Of a DNA stretch of 64,000 bases, positions 47,271 to 58,870 are shown piece by piece (the stretch's first letter is position 1; every line of letters begins with the position of its first letter). The stretch is from NCBI RefSeq assembly GCF_036850765.1, contig NC_089490.1:243672562-243736561 (forward strand), read 5' to 3'. Under the pieces are notes generated by a model that was not told the origin of the DNA, did not search any database, and saw only the letters and a list, made by a program, of their open reading frames with translations. The position numbers were made by a program, and so were the translations under genes. This stretch comes from Saccopteryx bilineata. Its lineage: Eukaryota; Chordata; Mammalia; Chiroptera; Emballonuridae.

Positions 47271-47499
47271 GCTTAGAGTATTCTTGTTAGTCTTAAGGTC
47301 AAATTCTAAAGATATTTCAGTTCAACTCAACCACCCTTTACTGGACATGTACTAGTGCTTATAACCATCCAAACACGTTATATTGAGTATCTTTCATGTG
47401 CACAACATACACAGAGCAGATGCTGCTCTGTCCTCCTCCACCCAAGGATGCTCTTATTTCTTTTCAGTTATCCAAACTCAAATACTTTCCAAACCTAAC

Positions 47500-47690
47500 T
47501 TAACTTCTTCCTGGTCCTCATAGACTTTTCCCAGGATTTCTGTTCACATTGGCCCCTTTAACTAGAGCTCTTGCAATATGCTCTTGTGCTCTGACTGATC
47601 CTTAGATTCTTATCTCCAATTAGATTAGAAACTCTGAGAATGGAACTATGTTTATAGTTCCTTGGAGCCTCCAGAATACAGCTTGTGTGA
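47500..47690 (+). repeat. Possible L2 fragment
   Basis: CTTCTTCCTGGTCCTCATAG, CTAATTAGATTAGAAACTCTGAG-like text and a Cys/Leu-poor frame fit a diverged L2. Weak. Confidence 0.3.
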
Positions 47691-49254
47691 TGGATACCCA
47701 CTTTGATAATCGTTAATCACTTGCCAATTGACCAGCCGAAGGCAGCTACCTACTGGGTTTGATGGTATCAAGAAAAATGATGGTCCACTAAGGATAAGGT
47801 TGGCAAGGGGAGAGGTGCTTAAAATGCCAAAAGAAAGAAAGGGAATAACACAGAAAAATATACCACCTAGCGATTCTGTGACTTTGTATAAATTATTTCC
47901 TTCAGTGTCCACATGGGTCCAAGGAGAGCCTTGACTAGACAAGTGGCAAAGCATTAGTGAATCTGATAAAAACTAAGAACCCTTTACTTAGAAAAATAAA
48001 ATGATGCTCACTCACAAAATCTCTCATGTGATTCCTGAGAGCCCTAAGTACTCAGATGAAATGATCTGTCGGGTGCTCAGTAACTAGGTCGGATGCTACA
48101 CTGCCAGTGCTGCTTCTCACCCAAATGAGCCAGTGAGTGAGTCTTGCTGTCTTGAATCAGCTCACTGAGATTTGAGTAGGCACTGCCAACACCATGCTTG
48201 TGCCCCCGAACTCCCTGCCCAGCTGCCTTTCAGAGGTGTTCCACTGATCTCCAGAGATGAAGGATGCCTGACTCGACCCCCACCATTTGGAAAAGTGCTT
48301 ACAGTACCCACCTGCTGGTGGGTGCCCATCCATATCTGGGATACAGCCTGCTCTTCTCCTGCTAGCCTTGTCATTGTGGAGGAAATGGGCAGGCGTGTGT
48401 TGCTATGGTGATTTGACTGGCAACTGTGTAGATGAATAAAATAATTTTCTTTAGTTGAAAAAGGAAGCTATTGTTTGAGGGTGATCAAAGACAATACCTT
48501 CGCTTAGCTATCTCTTTCCCAGCCTCACCTTTGCACCTTTGTACCTTGAGAGACTCTAAAAACATTTAAATGCAAACCCCAGAAGAAAAGCAGAGGCCAA
48601 ATGTGAAAGGTTTTGAGCTGGCATTCAATCTGTGTGGGCTCTCCTCTCTCACTCTATTTAATGAAATTAAAGGTTAATGATTTTAATCTCTTATTCGCCA
48701 AAAAGATTGCTTTCTTCTCTGCATTAAATGGACAAATACAAAATGATTACCCTTTTGAAGGTGGAAGGGGGCTATAATTTTTACATGCAGATTGTTGCAA
48801 ATATTTGGGTAAACAATGGCACCTGAAAACAGTTCTAGGTCATTTCCTCTATAAATGCCACAGGGAAGCTTAGTAAAGCATAACAGGAGAGAAAGGTTAC
48901 ATCTTTTATGACTTTACTTTTAGGGTATTCCCTGTGGCTTTCCTCTGTGAAGTGATCTTATTAATGTGAGTTTGTAAATGTGTTTCCTTCCCGCTCAATG
49001 AGGTTTTCTTTGATGACAAAGTTAGTTTACATGAGAAGCCATTTTTAGGGAAGGGATATCAAGAAAGAGAAACAAGCCATACTTCCTGTAGTGGGCATGC
49101 CCTGTGACTTCTGCTTCTCAAAACGTGTGGATTCTTCTGAGATACCGGCCCCACAAACCACTTCTCTGCACGCTGAGTCCGAGGAAGCATCTTTTCCTGG
49201 TCTTAGGGGCTCCGTTTGGCGTTCAACAATTCCTGTTAAAGAGAGATTAGGCAA

Positions 49255-49617
49255 GGCCCTGGCCAGTTGGTTCAGAGGTAGATCTTCAGCCCAGTGTGTG
49301 GATGTTCCAGGTTCATTCCTGGCCAGGGCACACAGGAGAAGCGCCCATCTGCTTCTCCACCCTTCCCTCTCTCCTTTCTCTTTCTCTCTCCCTTTCCCCT
49401 CCCGCAGCCAAGACTCCATAGAAAAAAAGTTAGCCCAGGCGCTGAGGACGGCTCCATGACCTCCACCTCAGGTACTAGAATGGCTCCAGTTGCATCAGAG
49501 CAACGCCCCAGATGGGCAGAGCATCGCCCCTAGTGGGCATGCCAGGGTGGGTCCTGGTCAGGTGCATGCGAGAGTCTGTCTCTCTGCCTCCCTGCTTTTC
49601 ACTTGAGAAAAATACAA

Positions 49618-49625
<8 letters not shown>
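49255..49625 (+). mobile_element. tRNA-derived SINE, family B (plus)
   Basis: GGCCCTGGCCAGTTGGTTCA head, degenerate B box (AGGTTCATTCC), family B body and an A tail ending in a (GA)n run at 49627-49650. The target duplication is not clean (TAGGCAAG versus TAAGCAAG). Confidence 0.9.
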
Positions 49626-49649
<24 letters not shown>

Positions 49650-49954
49650 CAACTAAGCAAGCACATGTTAGAGAAATCTGTGTGTCCTCTGAGAACTTTC
49701 TTTCAGAAAAATGAGTTTTATTTCCATGTCCAATAAGTTGTTCGGAAAGGACAAATGTCAATCATTTTTGCTTCCTGCCTTTTTCTAAATATCTGTGAGA
49801 AGAGGTGTTTCACACTGGAGCAATGGAGGGATGGCCAGGCAGCAAGCTAAAGGATGGAGAATAGTTTCCAACCATGATCCCCCCAGGTTTTTATACAATA
49901 TCAGAGATCTTCTTAATCTAACTTTCCTCCATCGATCCAAGTGGGCCTCACCTT

Positions 49955-50095
49955 TCATCAGCTGTGTGACCTCTGGCAAGTGACTTACCCATTTAATGCT
50001 TTGTTTTCTTCTGTGAAAGAAAAGAGGGGGTTAATATTATAATCTACTGCATAGGGTAGTCTGGGAACACATGAGTGAAGCGTTAGAACAGGGTT
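49955..50095 (+). repeat. MIR fragment
   Basis: CATCAGCTGTGTGACCTCTG, CAAGTGACTTACCCATTTAA and GTGAAAGAAAAGAGGGGG match the MIR core. Confidence 0.75.
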
Positions 50096-50097
50096 TG

Positions 50098-50705
50098 GTG
50101 TAGTTCCCCCTGACTCGTGATTTCCCCCTCCGCTGTTCTGGTTACTGGTGGTCAGCCATGACCTGAAAGTATTTCAGAAATAACATTTTATAATTTTACA
50201 CAGTGTTCTGAGTAGGGTGATGAAATGTCACACTGTCCCCCTCCGTCCCGCTGAGGGCGTTATTTACCCCTTTGTCCAATGTGGCCATGCTGTGTACGCG
50301 CCCCCAACCCCCCTCCAGTCACTTAGGAGCAGTTTTGGTTGTCAGATTGACTGTTGTGGCATCGCAGTGCTTGTGGTTAAGTCCCCTATTTTACTTACTA
50401 GTGACCCCAAAGTGTTAGAGTTGTGATGCTGGCAGTTCAGAGACGCCAAGGAGAAGCCGTGATGTGCTTTCTTTATGTTAGAAGGTGAGTACAGTACAGT
50501 AAGATTTTTGAAAGAGAGAACTTACATTTATGTAAGGGTTGTTTTTTTTTTTGCAGTATGTTGCTATTCTTGTTAATCTCTTACTCTACCTATTTATAAA
50601 GTAAGCTTTCTCATAGGTATGCATGTATAAGAAAACACATAGTGTACATAGGGTTTCATACTGTCCGGGGTTTCAGTCATCCACTGGGGGTCTGATGTCC
50701 TTCAA
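50098..50705 (+). mobile_element. Tigger-type DNA transposon remnant
   Basis: TAGTTCCCCCTGACTCGTGA start, CAGTGTTCTGAGTAGGGTGATG, ACCCCTTTGTCCAATGTGG and an end CCGGGGTTTCAGTCATCCAC with TGGGGGTCT follow Tigger order. It covers more of the family than the copy at 33666. Not coding. Confidence 0.75.
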
Positions 50706-51219
50706 AAGAACTTGAAAAATGGGACCGTTATTAGCTGTTAACGCAAAGCCTCCACTTCAACTAGGCCACTCATACTTGCCCCCCACCACCCGCAATCTTT
50801 CCCAAGTGTCATCTCGCAGCGCTTATTACCCAGAATGCTCTCCGTTCTCCCAAAAACAAGGATGTCCAGAGCAACGCTGTCCAGTAGAAATATAATGTGA
50901 GGCGATGTGAAAGTTGAAGTTTTCTAATAGTGGCATTATAAAGGTGATAAGATACAAGGGAACTTAATTTTAAGAACATAATTTACATAATAACCCACTA
51001 AATCAAAATATTTCAATATGTAATCAGTACAATATTTACTTTTTTTTTTTTTACACTTTAAAATCCAGTGTACATGTTATACTCACAGCACCTCTCAGTT
51101 CAGACTAGCCACATTTCCAGTGCGGACTGGCCGCATGCACACAGGCCTAGAGTTAGCAGGTGGCCTGAGCTGGCCTTCTAGCTCTGTGATGTGGGTAAGT
51201 CTCTTAGAGAATGTCTAAC

Positions 51220-51420
51220 ACATGCTGAGTGTTAACTGTCTGATGCCAGGTGCTCTGCTGAGGATATAGATCTCATTTCATCTTTATGACATCCCCCTTA
51301 GATAAGTACTTTCATGACCCCCATTTTACAGATGAGGAAATGCAGACTTACAGAAGTCCGATAGCAGCCAGTTAGCAGAGGCAGGGTTTGCCGGCTCTGC
51401 CCAGCTCTGGAGTTGTCCTG
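51220..51420 (-). repeat. MIR (antisense)
   Basis: TGATGCCAGGTGCTCTGCTG, CCCATTTTACAGATGAGGAA and GCAGAGGCAGGGTTTGCCGG are reverse-complement MIR. Confidence 0.85.
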
Positions 51421-52033
51421 TGAGCCTGTGTGTGTTGGGAGCTCTCAGTGACTGTGCACTCCCCGTAGGGAACGCAGGGTGTGTAAAGAATCCAAGTTGA
51501 CAGCACGGTTGTACAATTCTGTTCAGAGTATGAAGAATGGCCATGAACTGAATCTTCTTCGGTTTTCCCAAGGCGATTCAGACAAATTAGTCACGCTATA
51601 AAAGTATATTTCTTTATTTTGTGAACAGATTGAGGGCCAATGGAGTCTGTGCTCTCCTGACTTCCAGGTTAGGGACTAGCAGGGGAAGGCTTGTCTATGA
51701 AATATCTGGAGGATGGAGTCCTTGACAACGAACGCCAACGTGGGGATCGTTTCGCCACAGCCAAGGCCATGCAGGGAAAAGCAGCTGATTGAGAAACAGC
51801 ACTTAAAAACTGACCCTAAAAATGATCTACTTGCTTTTATTGGCCAGGACTTAAAAATGATGACCTATGATTTAAAATCAAGATGACTTTTAGATAGGAA
51901 ACATTCACTCATTTTTATAAGTGTTGCTTCCAGAGTGCGAATGCCTGTGGTTTATGAAGCCGGCAAGCTTCCTCAGCCTCTGCTGTCCCTGAGCAACTCT
52001 TTCTCGTTTTGTTTCATTCCTTAATCAATAAAG

Positions 52034-52200
52034 ACCAGATTTCGATGAGAGTTGGACCTTAATCGAAGAGCAGATCCAGATGGACTCCATGGTTATCAAG
52101 GGCCTTGATCCGGATACCAACTACCAGTTTGCTGTGAGGGCCACGAATCCCCACGGCCCCAGCCCCCGCAGCCAGCCCAGTGACACCATCCGAACCTCTG
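52034..52200 (+). CDS. EGFLAM: EGFLAM exon 6 (second half of second FN3 domain)
   Basis: One base, 55 codons and one base. The frame reads [19 protein letters not shown], then [20 protein letters not shown] and ends [23 protein letters not shown] is the strongest pikachurin match in the window, with the classic FN3 L-x-P-x-T-x-Y-x-F-x-V-R-A motif. The acceptor is AATAAAG|AC and the donor is TCTG|GTGAGT. It completes FN3 domain 2. The next protein segment should be an acidic linker before the EGF-like domain. The frame carries no stop or shift, so the gene looks functional here. Confidence 0.96.
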
Positions 52201-53017
52201 GTGAGTACTGCGGCCTTTCAGAAACATGGAGTTAGCCACATGGACAAGGTTGCCTCATGAGGACCCATGTGGTGCCCTGCAGAAGCACAGGCTGGACTGG
52301 AGCTCTCCTCAGCCTTTCTCTGCAGTTTCCCAGCCCTTTGGAGGTTAGATGTTTTCAGCAGGGACACAGACTGTTTCTGTGTACATGAGGTCAACAGAAG
52401 ATTTATTTTTGCATCCTCCTTAGGGAATGTGAGGTCACTTTTCTTTTACGATTGTAGGAACAGAGTACATACCACAGCCTCCCTCCACCCCCAATTTTTA
52501 TCTTTTGGGAAAAAAATGTGTCTGTTTTAAAATCACAGGATTAAAAATAATATTCCAAGACTCTTCAGGGGTAGTGTTACCTTTCAAATCAAGGTGCACA
52601 GGTAAATCAGTCCCTCTGGATGATGGTCGGGGAGAATCAAGGAAGTCGCTGTTGTGTTGACATGCAAATGGGGGTCCAGCTGATGGCATAAGTTTCTTTC
52701 TGCCATAGTGCGCCTCGGGGAACTGGGGGAAGCTCGGGTGTCTAGCAGATCTCCTGGGGATTTTTTGAAATGTCAGAGTCTTATTATGGTCTAGTGTTTA
52801 AGAAGTTCCCACATGACTGATTTAAGAACCACACTTCAACTACTTAGACCACCTTGCCAACACTAGAGTCAGGGGAGAGCTGTCGGTTGAGGCATCCCTT
52901 GAGCTTTCTCTTTCTAAACTGAAGCACTGGTGTGGGCTTGGAGTTCTGATAATCATGGCTGCACTGGTGGATCCGTTGGAATAAGGTATGTGAATGTTCT
53001 TGACAGATATGTAACGT

Positions 53018-53180
53018 TTATTTTTAATCAATTAATTTATTCATTGTATTGAATATATTGTGGTGACATTAGTTAACAAAATTATACAGGTGTCAGGTGT
53101 ATAGTTCTATAATACATCATCTGTATGTTGTATTGTGTATTCATTACTCCCACAGATACGTGATTCAGTTTCATTACAAC
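53018..53180 (-). repeat. L1 3' UTR fragment (antisense)
   Basis: GTGGTGACATTAGTTAACAA, TATACAGGTGTCAGGTGTAT and ATACATCATCTGTATGTTGT are the reverse of the L1 3' UTR. Confidence 0.85.
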
Positions 53181-53277
53181 TGATCTCCTATGCAAAGGAA
53201 AATTTTATCATTTCAAAGTAATTGTGTGCAGGGAAGGTAGCTGATTCAGTGAAAACTCTCAATTATGAACTATACTT

Positions 53278-53602
53278 TCTTTCATGTGTGTGACAGAGAC
53301 AGAGAGAGGAACATATAGGGACAAACAGGAAGTGAGAGAAATGAGAAGCATCAATTCTTAGTTGTGGCACCTTAGTTTTCATTGATTGCTTTATCATATG
53401 TGCCTTGATCAGGGGGCTACAGCCAACTAAGTGACCCCTTGCTCAAACCAGCGACCTTGGGCTTCAAGCCAGTGACCTCTGGATTCAAGCCAGTGACCAT
53501 GACTATGACCCTATGTTCAAGCCAGCAACCTCGGGGTTTCAAACCTCGGTCCCCTGTGTCCTAATCTGACGCTCTATCCACTGCGCCACTGCCTGGTCAG
53601 GC
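53278..53602 (-). mobile_element. tRNA-derived SINE, family A, long variant (minus)
   Basis: The minus strand starts CCTGACCAGGCAGTGGCGCA and contains repeated CACTGGCTTGAA blocks as in the 46287 copy. It ends in the TCTCT... tail region. Duplication TGAACTAT(A/T)CTT at 53266 on and 53603 on. Confidence 0.9.
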
Positions 53603-54284
53603 TGAACTATTCTTAAATAAATGCAATTTAACTGCTTTTACATATATACAGTTACTTAAATCAGGATAACAGAAATAGGATTTATTAGATGGCCTGTTTC
53701 ACAGACACTTAAGAATGGGCTGTAATTGATATTTCAATTGTGGGGTGTGTTTTTTTCTCATGATCACTGCTAATGTTTTAAAGAACCCTGTGTTCTGACA
53801 CACTCTAACTTCTAATTTGCTTTCAGCTTAGACTATTCTTTTGTTTCTAAAACCCACTTTCCAACTTGTAAAAAATACCTAATTACCAAGTAGCACTTAT
53901 TTGAATTACAATAGAGTCTAGATATCAGAACTACCATTGTGAAAGCCTCCTCTGAGCTCAGGTACCATGGGTCACTTTACCTAGCAAACCCCACATGAAT
54001 CCTCACACACACATAAAAAACCCTTGTGCCAAGGATTGGTATCCTTTTGTGTAGATTTTTAAAATTTGAGTTTTTGAACGGTTCTGTATTTTGCCAAGAA
54101 TTAAAATTATAAAGGCAGGATTTGAACTCATGTATGGCAGACTGCAGAGCCACCTCCTTGAATGAGATGGAAATTAAAGATGGTCTTATTCTTCTAATAC
54201 AAAGTAGCATGAGAATAGTAAGGTCAGCAATGAAATAAAATGGACTAAAAAAGTTCTAACAGCACAGAACAAATGTATAAGAAT

Positions 54285-54555
54285 TTTGTTTTAGATGATT
54301 AAATTTAACAGGGTGACATTGGTCAACTAGAGTACATAGATTTTGGGCAAACATCTCCACATCATTTGGACAGTCAGTTATGTTGTATACCCATCACTCA
54401 AAGTCAAATCATCCTCTGTCACCTTATATCACCTTATATTTGTCCCTCTTTATGCCCCTCCCCTCCCCCGCCCCCTCCCCAGCCCCCTCTTTCTCCCCTC
54501 ATCCTCAGCCCCCTAATAATCACTGCACTCTTATCTATGTCCACGAGTCAGGATT
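54285..54555 (-). repeat. L1 3' UTR fragment (antisense)
   Basis: CAGGGTGACATTGGTCAACT, ATACCCATCACTCAAAGTC, a C-rich tract at 54456-54515 and ATAATCACTGCACTCTTATC match the reverse L1 3' UTR. A 13-nt phrase (CACCTTATAT...) is locally duplicated at 54420-54437. Confidence 0.8.
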
Positions 54556-57394
54556 TTTTTAAATTTAAAACTTGTGGGGTATGCTATACAGACATGCAGG
54601 TCTGGACTTGACTCAGTGCGCATTGGGACAGCCCCAGGAGTGTATAGCCACCGGCCCTTCCGATTGGTTAGACCCAAGCCCAGTTTGGAAATGGCCCTGA
54701 AGGGGTTTGTAAGAACAGTATTTCTACCTGCTGGGCTTTCCCACGCTCACTGCTCCTCCTCCACCCCACATCAAGGTCCTTTCTACCTGGATGTTTTCTT
54801 GGTGTGGTGCCCACTTTGCTTGCTGAACAGCAAACTTCAGTACAGAAAGATTAGGTTGACTACTGAAGCACAAAATGCATAGCGGGAACCCTTAGATCCC
54901 ACCCTGGACACGGTCACTCGCTGGGCTCCTCTTGCCTATTTTAGGTCTGCACCCACCTCCTTTCAAAGGAAACATAGCACTTCAGCTCTGCTAACCAACA
55001 AGCATGGACTTCCCTAGGACCCATTAATGCCAGACCCTATTAGCAGCTTAATTGGTTAATGGGACAACTGGTAGATGTCAGTTGCTTTTATGTCTGTAGT
55101 TGATGAAAGCCAGGGCAGTGTTTTGCTTAATGAGCACTCAGCCAGAGTGAGGAAGAAGGCGGGTTTTGACAGCCTCACTGGAGTGTTGCTAGGCGAGCTC
55201 AGCATCCACATCTTAGCTCCACAAGTTACTGTACAATGGAAGAAAATCCTAGGACGTTGTAGTGTCCACATCTTCTAGTGGAACATAGAGCAGTTTGGGG
55301 ACCTTGACGAATAATGGTGCTCCCCTGTATTTGCTTCCACCATCTCTCTGGAGACTCACTTCACTTATCAGCGCTCATTCTGTTCCTCTAGGGAAACGCA
55401 AAGGCGAAGATCACGATCTCTCACCTTATACCCCATCCTGCTAAATTTTTAAAGAAATACCAACAACATAATGCCTTAATGGCATTCCTTTATTCCTGTG
55501 ATGGATTTTATAAATTAGCCAATCACAACAGGGGTCTCAATGGAATCTCACAGACACAGACGGGTCCATGTGTGGCTTTGTGGGACATGTATTTGCCCTG
55601 CCGGGAAGTCACTTACTCTCTGGGATCCAAGAAGGATGGAACAAGTAATAAAAATATGAATTATAAATAACAGAAATGGCAACAATCAAAAAGTATTATT
55701 TTTTTTTACCAAAGCCAAATGAAATGAAATTAAAAATAACTCACACGTGTGACCACCTTCCCTGGGAGGTTATATAATCCTAGTACCCTAAACCATTTAA
55801 TTTCTCATATTTTATTCTCATGATATAGGCAGAGAAAGAACCAATCATTTCTTTTTCACAGAAGTAAAATTGGTATCCTCAGGGCTGTTGTCCCCAGTCG
55901 AAGGTGTTCTTTTTTCTTCCTATCCAAAGTCATTTCTCTCTTTCCTGCCTTAGGCTTTTACACCCTGTTTTCTGGGCTGGAACTCTCTGTGGAGATTCCT
56001 CAGAGAGGTGCACTCTCACCATTCCCTGTGTCCCGTTCCCTGCTCTATTTTCTCCATAGCCCTTTTCCTGCCTGAAACTATTTTATCATCTGTATTGATC
56101 CTCCAGGATAAGCTCCATTCTGGAGTTGGAATGACTTGTTCAAGGTTGTGTTTCCTACACCCTGTACAAAGTAAGAGCTCGATAAATATTGATTGAGTAC
56201 GTGAATGACTGAATGTGACTTAACAACACAGAGACGGCTTTGGGGGCTGGCTAACCTTCTACCACTGCTGCCCAGGAAATTTGAGGAGGACATGGGAAGA
56301 GAAGGTTGGCCCAGAAACTTACCAGGATGGCCCCATTGGCAAAGATAATAAGCGAAGTGGACCTCCCTGAATTGCACTGTAACACAAGTAAGAAAAAAGT
56401 AAATAAAAGAGGGAAGGAGGAAAGAAGGAAGGAAGGGAGAACACAAAGTCAGGGAAGATTAACTTCAAGGCAACAAGGATGGGAAAGAGGTGTCTTGAGA
56501 GAACTCTAGGGCTCGAGAGTACGATTTCCTGGTACGGAGGCTGAGGAGGGAAGATGGACATTTTCCAACCAAACCCTGATTTAGCTCCTGTGTTCTTTCT
56601 TGATCATGAGAATAAGCTTTATGATTTCTACACGAAATCTCTCCTCTGGTCCTAATAAGGCTAATTATGGTCTCAGAGCCTTGGAGATCGCACAGGGAGG
56701 TGTGAGAGATGTTTGCTGTGATGGGTTTGGCCATCTTCTCCCCACAATCCAATTTCTTTAACAGTTCAGAAACTTCCTCTCCTGAGCTGAGACAAACCCA
56801 CCCTGGCTCAAAGCAATCAAAATTCTACAATGAACCTGATTCCAGAGTTCTCCACCCCACCCCCACCCCCAACTCCTCACCTGACTTTTCTCCATTCTCC
56901 CTTCCTGCTTACTCAGACGTGCCTCTGTTCATCTGTTGCTAGGTGTGTGTCCTTTGTCACGTCGGCATCTGTGTGTGACTCTGGCGCTCACCCAGTCTTG
57001 CTCTGAGATGGAGCCCTTGTTTTTAACTGCCTGACCATCTCCCCAGAGACCAGCTCAGCCTGACAGGGGTCCTGGCTAGATCATCGCCGGGTAGCCACAA
57101 AATAGATTTCCTTTGTCCTCGTCACTAGTGAGGACTTCTGTTAGGCAGCAGCACCCCGGGATGGGCTGCAGCAGTGAGCAGAGGGGAAGGAAGTGGGGAC
57201 AGAAGGTGGTGGCCTGCACTCAAACCCCCACAACTTACCATCATCCTTTGGCAGCTTCCATAGAGCCTGCTGCCTCTTTTGGTCAGTGCCTTTGAAAGTC
57301 CTCAGCAACCCTGGATGCTCCTTACTGCCTCCCGGCACAGTGCCCTTAGACAGAACAGTCTCCGGCAGGCACGGTTCTCCGACTGCCTGGCCGT

Positions 57395-57495
57395 GAGATC
57401 TGGGGAAGTTGTCTCATCCGTCTGGACCTCCGTGTCCTCATCTGTAAAATGAATGCTGTAATATCTGAGGTAGGTAGGTAATATTTTTTACCTCT
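57395..57495 (+). repeat. MIR fragment
   Basis: GATCTGGGGAAGTTGTCTCA, CTCCGTGTCCTCATCTGTAA and AATGAATGCTGTAATATCTG match the MIR core. Confidence 0.65.
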
Positions 57496-58244
57496 CAGGC
57501 TTACTTTGAGGAAATACGTGCGAACAGAGGGTACGGCCTCTCACTCTTCCAGATGAAGGAGGGTTACCACGTGTTTCCTCCACAGAGAATTGCTGAAGGA
57601 CGGTGTGTCTGGCACGGAGGCCACCAGCCGGTCCATAGCTTTTTCTTTATGACTCACGCCCTAAGCTCTGTTCTTGGGACTGGAAGGCATTTGAATGTCA
57701 CGATTCAGAAACAAAAGTCCAGAAGCAAAAGTTTTGCTGACAGAGGTGGAAGAATAGAAGAGACCACGCGAGTTCGGTCAAGTAGAACCATCGGGATGGG
57801 TTCTGGCTGGTTGGTTTCTGACGGCTGCAGATTTAAAAGACATCAGAGAATTCAAACTGCACAAGCACTTCCTGGGTCAGGCAAAAAGGAAAAGGGAAAA
57901 GGAGAAACGCCACAGAGTTAGGGCTGTACCTCTGGTTTTTATGTGTGTGTTTATTTTTAACCTCCCCACTATTAACCATTTACCGAGATAAGGGCCAGCA
58001 AATGTTTCTATAGAGGTCTAGAGAGTAAATACATTGGGTTTCTAGGTCACCTTTGCATGGAAGCAGCCACAGAGCATAAACGCTGTGTATGCCTGTGTCC
58101 CAATAAAACTGTATCAAGAGACACTGAAATTTGAATTTCATGTGTCACAAAAGATTATCTATTTTTAAACGTTTTTTTTCTCAACCATTTAAGAGTGTAA
58201 AAACCATTTTTAATGCCTGTATTATTAAAGATGATTTAAAAAGA

Positions 58245-58462
58245 CAATTTAGGTGACAGAAACCAAGTTTATTCAACACTTCACAAGTGAGCACCCTCTG
58301 TTCTCGAAGGCCCAGAGAACTGGAACATGAGGCAGAAGGCAGGAAGCTTTTATAGGATAAAGAGAAAGGAACAGGAGAGAGGAAAGCAGACAGGGAGAGG
58401 GGACTCAGTGTGGAGCTCAGACTTGGCGAGCGTGTGCTGATCGGAATAGTCTGAGTTTCCAG
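58245..58462 (-). mobile_element. Solo-LTR-like unit (minus), 3' part
   Basis: On the minus strand a TATA box (TATAAAAGC, 58354 down to 58346) is followed about 75 nt later by a polyadenylation signal (AATAAA, 58273 to 58268) and TTGGTTTCTGTCACC. This TATA-to-AATAAA spacing is what a retroviral-type LTR (U3-R-U5) shows. The rest of U3 probably lies right of the SINE, 58880 to about 59110. Boundaries and target duplication were not found, and no internal viral genes are present. Confidence 0.5.
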
Positions 58463-58471
58463 AGAGCTCTT

Positions 58472-58870
58472 TTATTATTACTACTACTACTACTACTACT
58501 ACTATTATTATTATTATTATTTAGTGAGAAGAGGGGAGGCAGAGACAGACTCCTTCATGTGCCTGGACAGGGACCCACCCTGCATGCCCACCAGGGGGTG
58601 ATGCTGTGCCCATCTGGGGCATTGCTCTGTCACAACTGAAGCCATTTTTCAGCATCTGAGGCAGGGCCCTGGAGCAGTCCTCAGTGCCTGGGGCCAACTC
58701 GCTCCAATTGAGCCATGGCTGCAGGAGGAGAGGAGAGAGAGAGAAGTGAGAGGGAGAGGGGTAAAGAAGCAGATGGGTGCTTCTACTGTGTGCCCTGACC
58801 AGGAATCAAACCTGGAACATCCACACATCAGGCTGATGCTCTACCACTGAGCAAACCGGTCAGGGCTCGC
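58472..58870 (-). mobile_element. tRNA-derived SINE, family B, with tail microsatellite (minus)
   Basis: The minus strand starts CCCTGACCGGTTTGCTCAGT, has a B-box-like GGTTTGATTCC and the family B body. It ends in an (AAT)n/(AGT)n tail, plus-strand 58472-58522. Duplication AGAGCTCTT at 58463-58471 and 58871-58879. It splits the LTR-like unit. Confidence 0.9.

Larger units (their letters stand above)
35993..52033 (+). other. EGFLAM: EGFLAM intron 5 (about 16 kb)
   Basis: Phase-2 intron, donor GTAAGT, acceptor ATCAATAAAG after a T-rich tract. It is filled with L1 3' ends, SINEs, MIR, a hAT element and a Tigger copy. The FN3 C strand and the rest of the domain lie on opposite sides of it. The region 48420-49070 is repeat-poor. 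38330-39800, 41300-42700 and 45000-46250 also carry no repeat that I can name with confidence. Confidence 0.75.

Noticed and set aside
50098..50480. Frame at 50217-50426 as a small gene
   Set aside because: It lies within the Tigger remnant and has no coding features.
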